45,219 nucleotides of DNA, taken from contig JAJZZM010000019.1 in NCBI GenBank assembly GCA_021797555.1, forward strand, positions 1 through 45,219. Direction: 5' to 3'. Position numbers and translations under genes: made by a program. This DNA comes from Thermoplasmata archaeon. GTDB lineage: Archaea > Thermoplasmatota > Thermoplasmata > Thermoplasmatales > Thermoplasmataceae. Below, piece by piece: positions 45,057 to 45,219 of this stretch. Below the pieces are notes generated by a model. It was not told the origin of the DNA. It saw nothing but the letters and a program-made list of their open reading frames with translations, and did not search any database. Position 1 is the first letter of the stretch; each line of letters opens with the position of its first letter.

Positions 45057-45219
45057 TTATCTAGTAATCCCTGAATTTCCTAGTTTTTTCAATTTATCAT
45101 TTAACTTTACAATAGCCCTTATTACACCTAAATGTGTAATTGCCTGTGGAAAATTGCCCAATAAATCATGGGTATTCAAATCAACCTCCTCTGAGAATAG
45201 CATTAAATGGTTTGATAGA
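45057..45219 (-). CDS. GH15 glucoamylase/trehalase, C-terminal end (partial)
   Basis: The last 53 codons of a minus-strand gene entering from the right: HLMLFSEEVDLNTHDLLGNF, then PQAITHLGVIRAIVKLNDKL and a TAA at 45057. 'SEE.D....LGNFPQA.tHlg.I' is the end of glycoside hydrolase family 15. Archaeal members include glucoamylases and, in Thermoplasma and Sulfolobus relatives, trehalases; the fragment cannot tell them apart. With the ABC importer and debranching-type gene it completes an oligosaccharide-use cluster. Confidence 0.85.
   Translation of the reverse strand, partial: LSNHLMLFSEEVDLNTHDLLGNFPQAITHLGVIRAIVKLNDKLKKLGNSGITR

Overview
The window looks like chromosomal DNA of a thermoacidophilic archaeon of the Thermoplasmatales, closest in style to Picrophilus or Ferroplasma. 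The grounds are very AT-rich DNA, Ile/Asn/Lys-rich proteins, TATA boxes centred about 25 bp before many start codons (leaderless mRNAs), Shine-Dalgarno motifs (GGTGAT, GGAGGT) mainly at genes inside operons, an HTH_10 regulator, and many sugar, amino-acid and drug permeases typical of a heterotroph. No rRNA, tRNA or CRISPR array was seen. The species is inferred, not proven.

Layout. 1-7.0 kb: the left edge cuts a tnpB gene; then trpB2, an APC permease, an odd frameshifted ORF, a tiny Cys-rich protein, a decayed gene, an MFS sugar porter, and a relic of an IS200/IS605-type element. 7.0-10.8 kb: an AidB-like acyl-CoA dehydrogenase and a fatty-acyl-CoA ligase. 11.0-14.3 kb: an intact-looking IS607-family element (tnpA+tnpB) sits in a degenerate IS1634-like transposase gene; removing 11311-13250 restores one 447-codon frame. 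14.4-20.2 kb: an Old Yellow Enzyme-type reductase with a shortened C-terminal half, a helical orphan, a DHA2 drug exporter with a palindromic operator candidate, an NDH-2-like flavoprotein and a MazEF-type toxin-antitoxin pair. 20.5-25.2 kb: an HTH_10 regulator followed by a tightly overlapped tyrosine/homogentisate operon (HPPD, FAH-type hydrolase, homogentisate dioxygenase), then a convergent haem-oxygenase-fold diiron protein.

25.5-27.9 kb: a zinc ribbon protein, a DUF998-like membrane-protein pseudogene, an N-terminally truncated tnpB, and sfsA. 28.1-33.6 kb: a DAO-type FAD oxidoreductase, a GNAT acetyltransferase, a pyruvate-oxidase-like ThDP enzyme and a second DHA2 exporter. 33.8-39.3 kb: small proteins, a CoxG-like protein, a zinc MDR dehydrogenase, a transaldolase, an APC permease, and a protein of about 33-residue helical repeats. 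39.5-45.2 kb: a maltose/trehalose-type ABC importer (divergent binding protein, two permeases, ATPase), a debranching-type glycosidase and the C-terminal end of a GH15 glucoamylase/trehalase, together a module for oligosaccharide uptake and hydrolysis.

The most unusual item is the ABC binding protein. Its polypeptide order is rearranged: a block of about 70 residues that normally lies in the last third of MalE-type proteins comes directly after the N-terminal membrane anchor. The IS607 insertion with exact boundaries, the internally deleted IS605-type relic and the homogentisate operon are the other points most worth checking.
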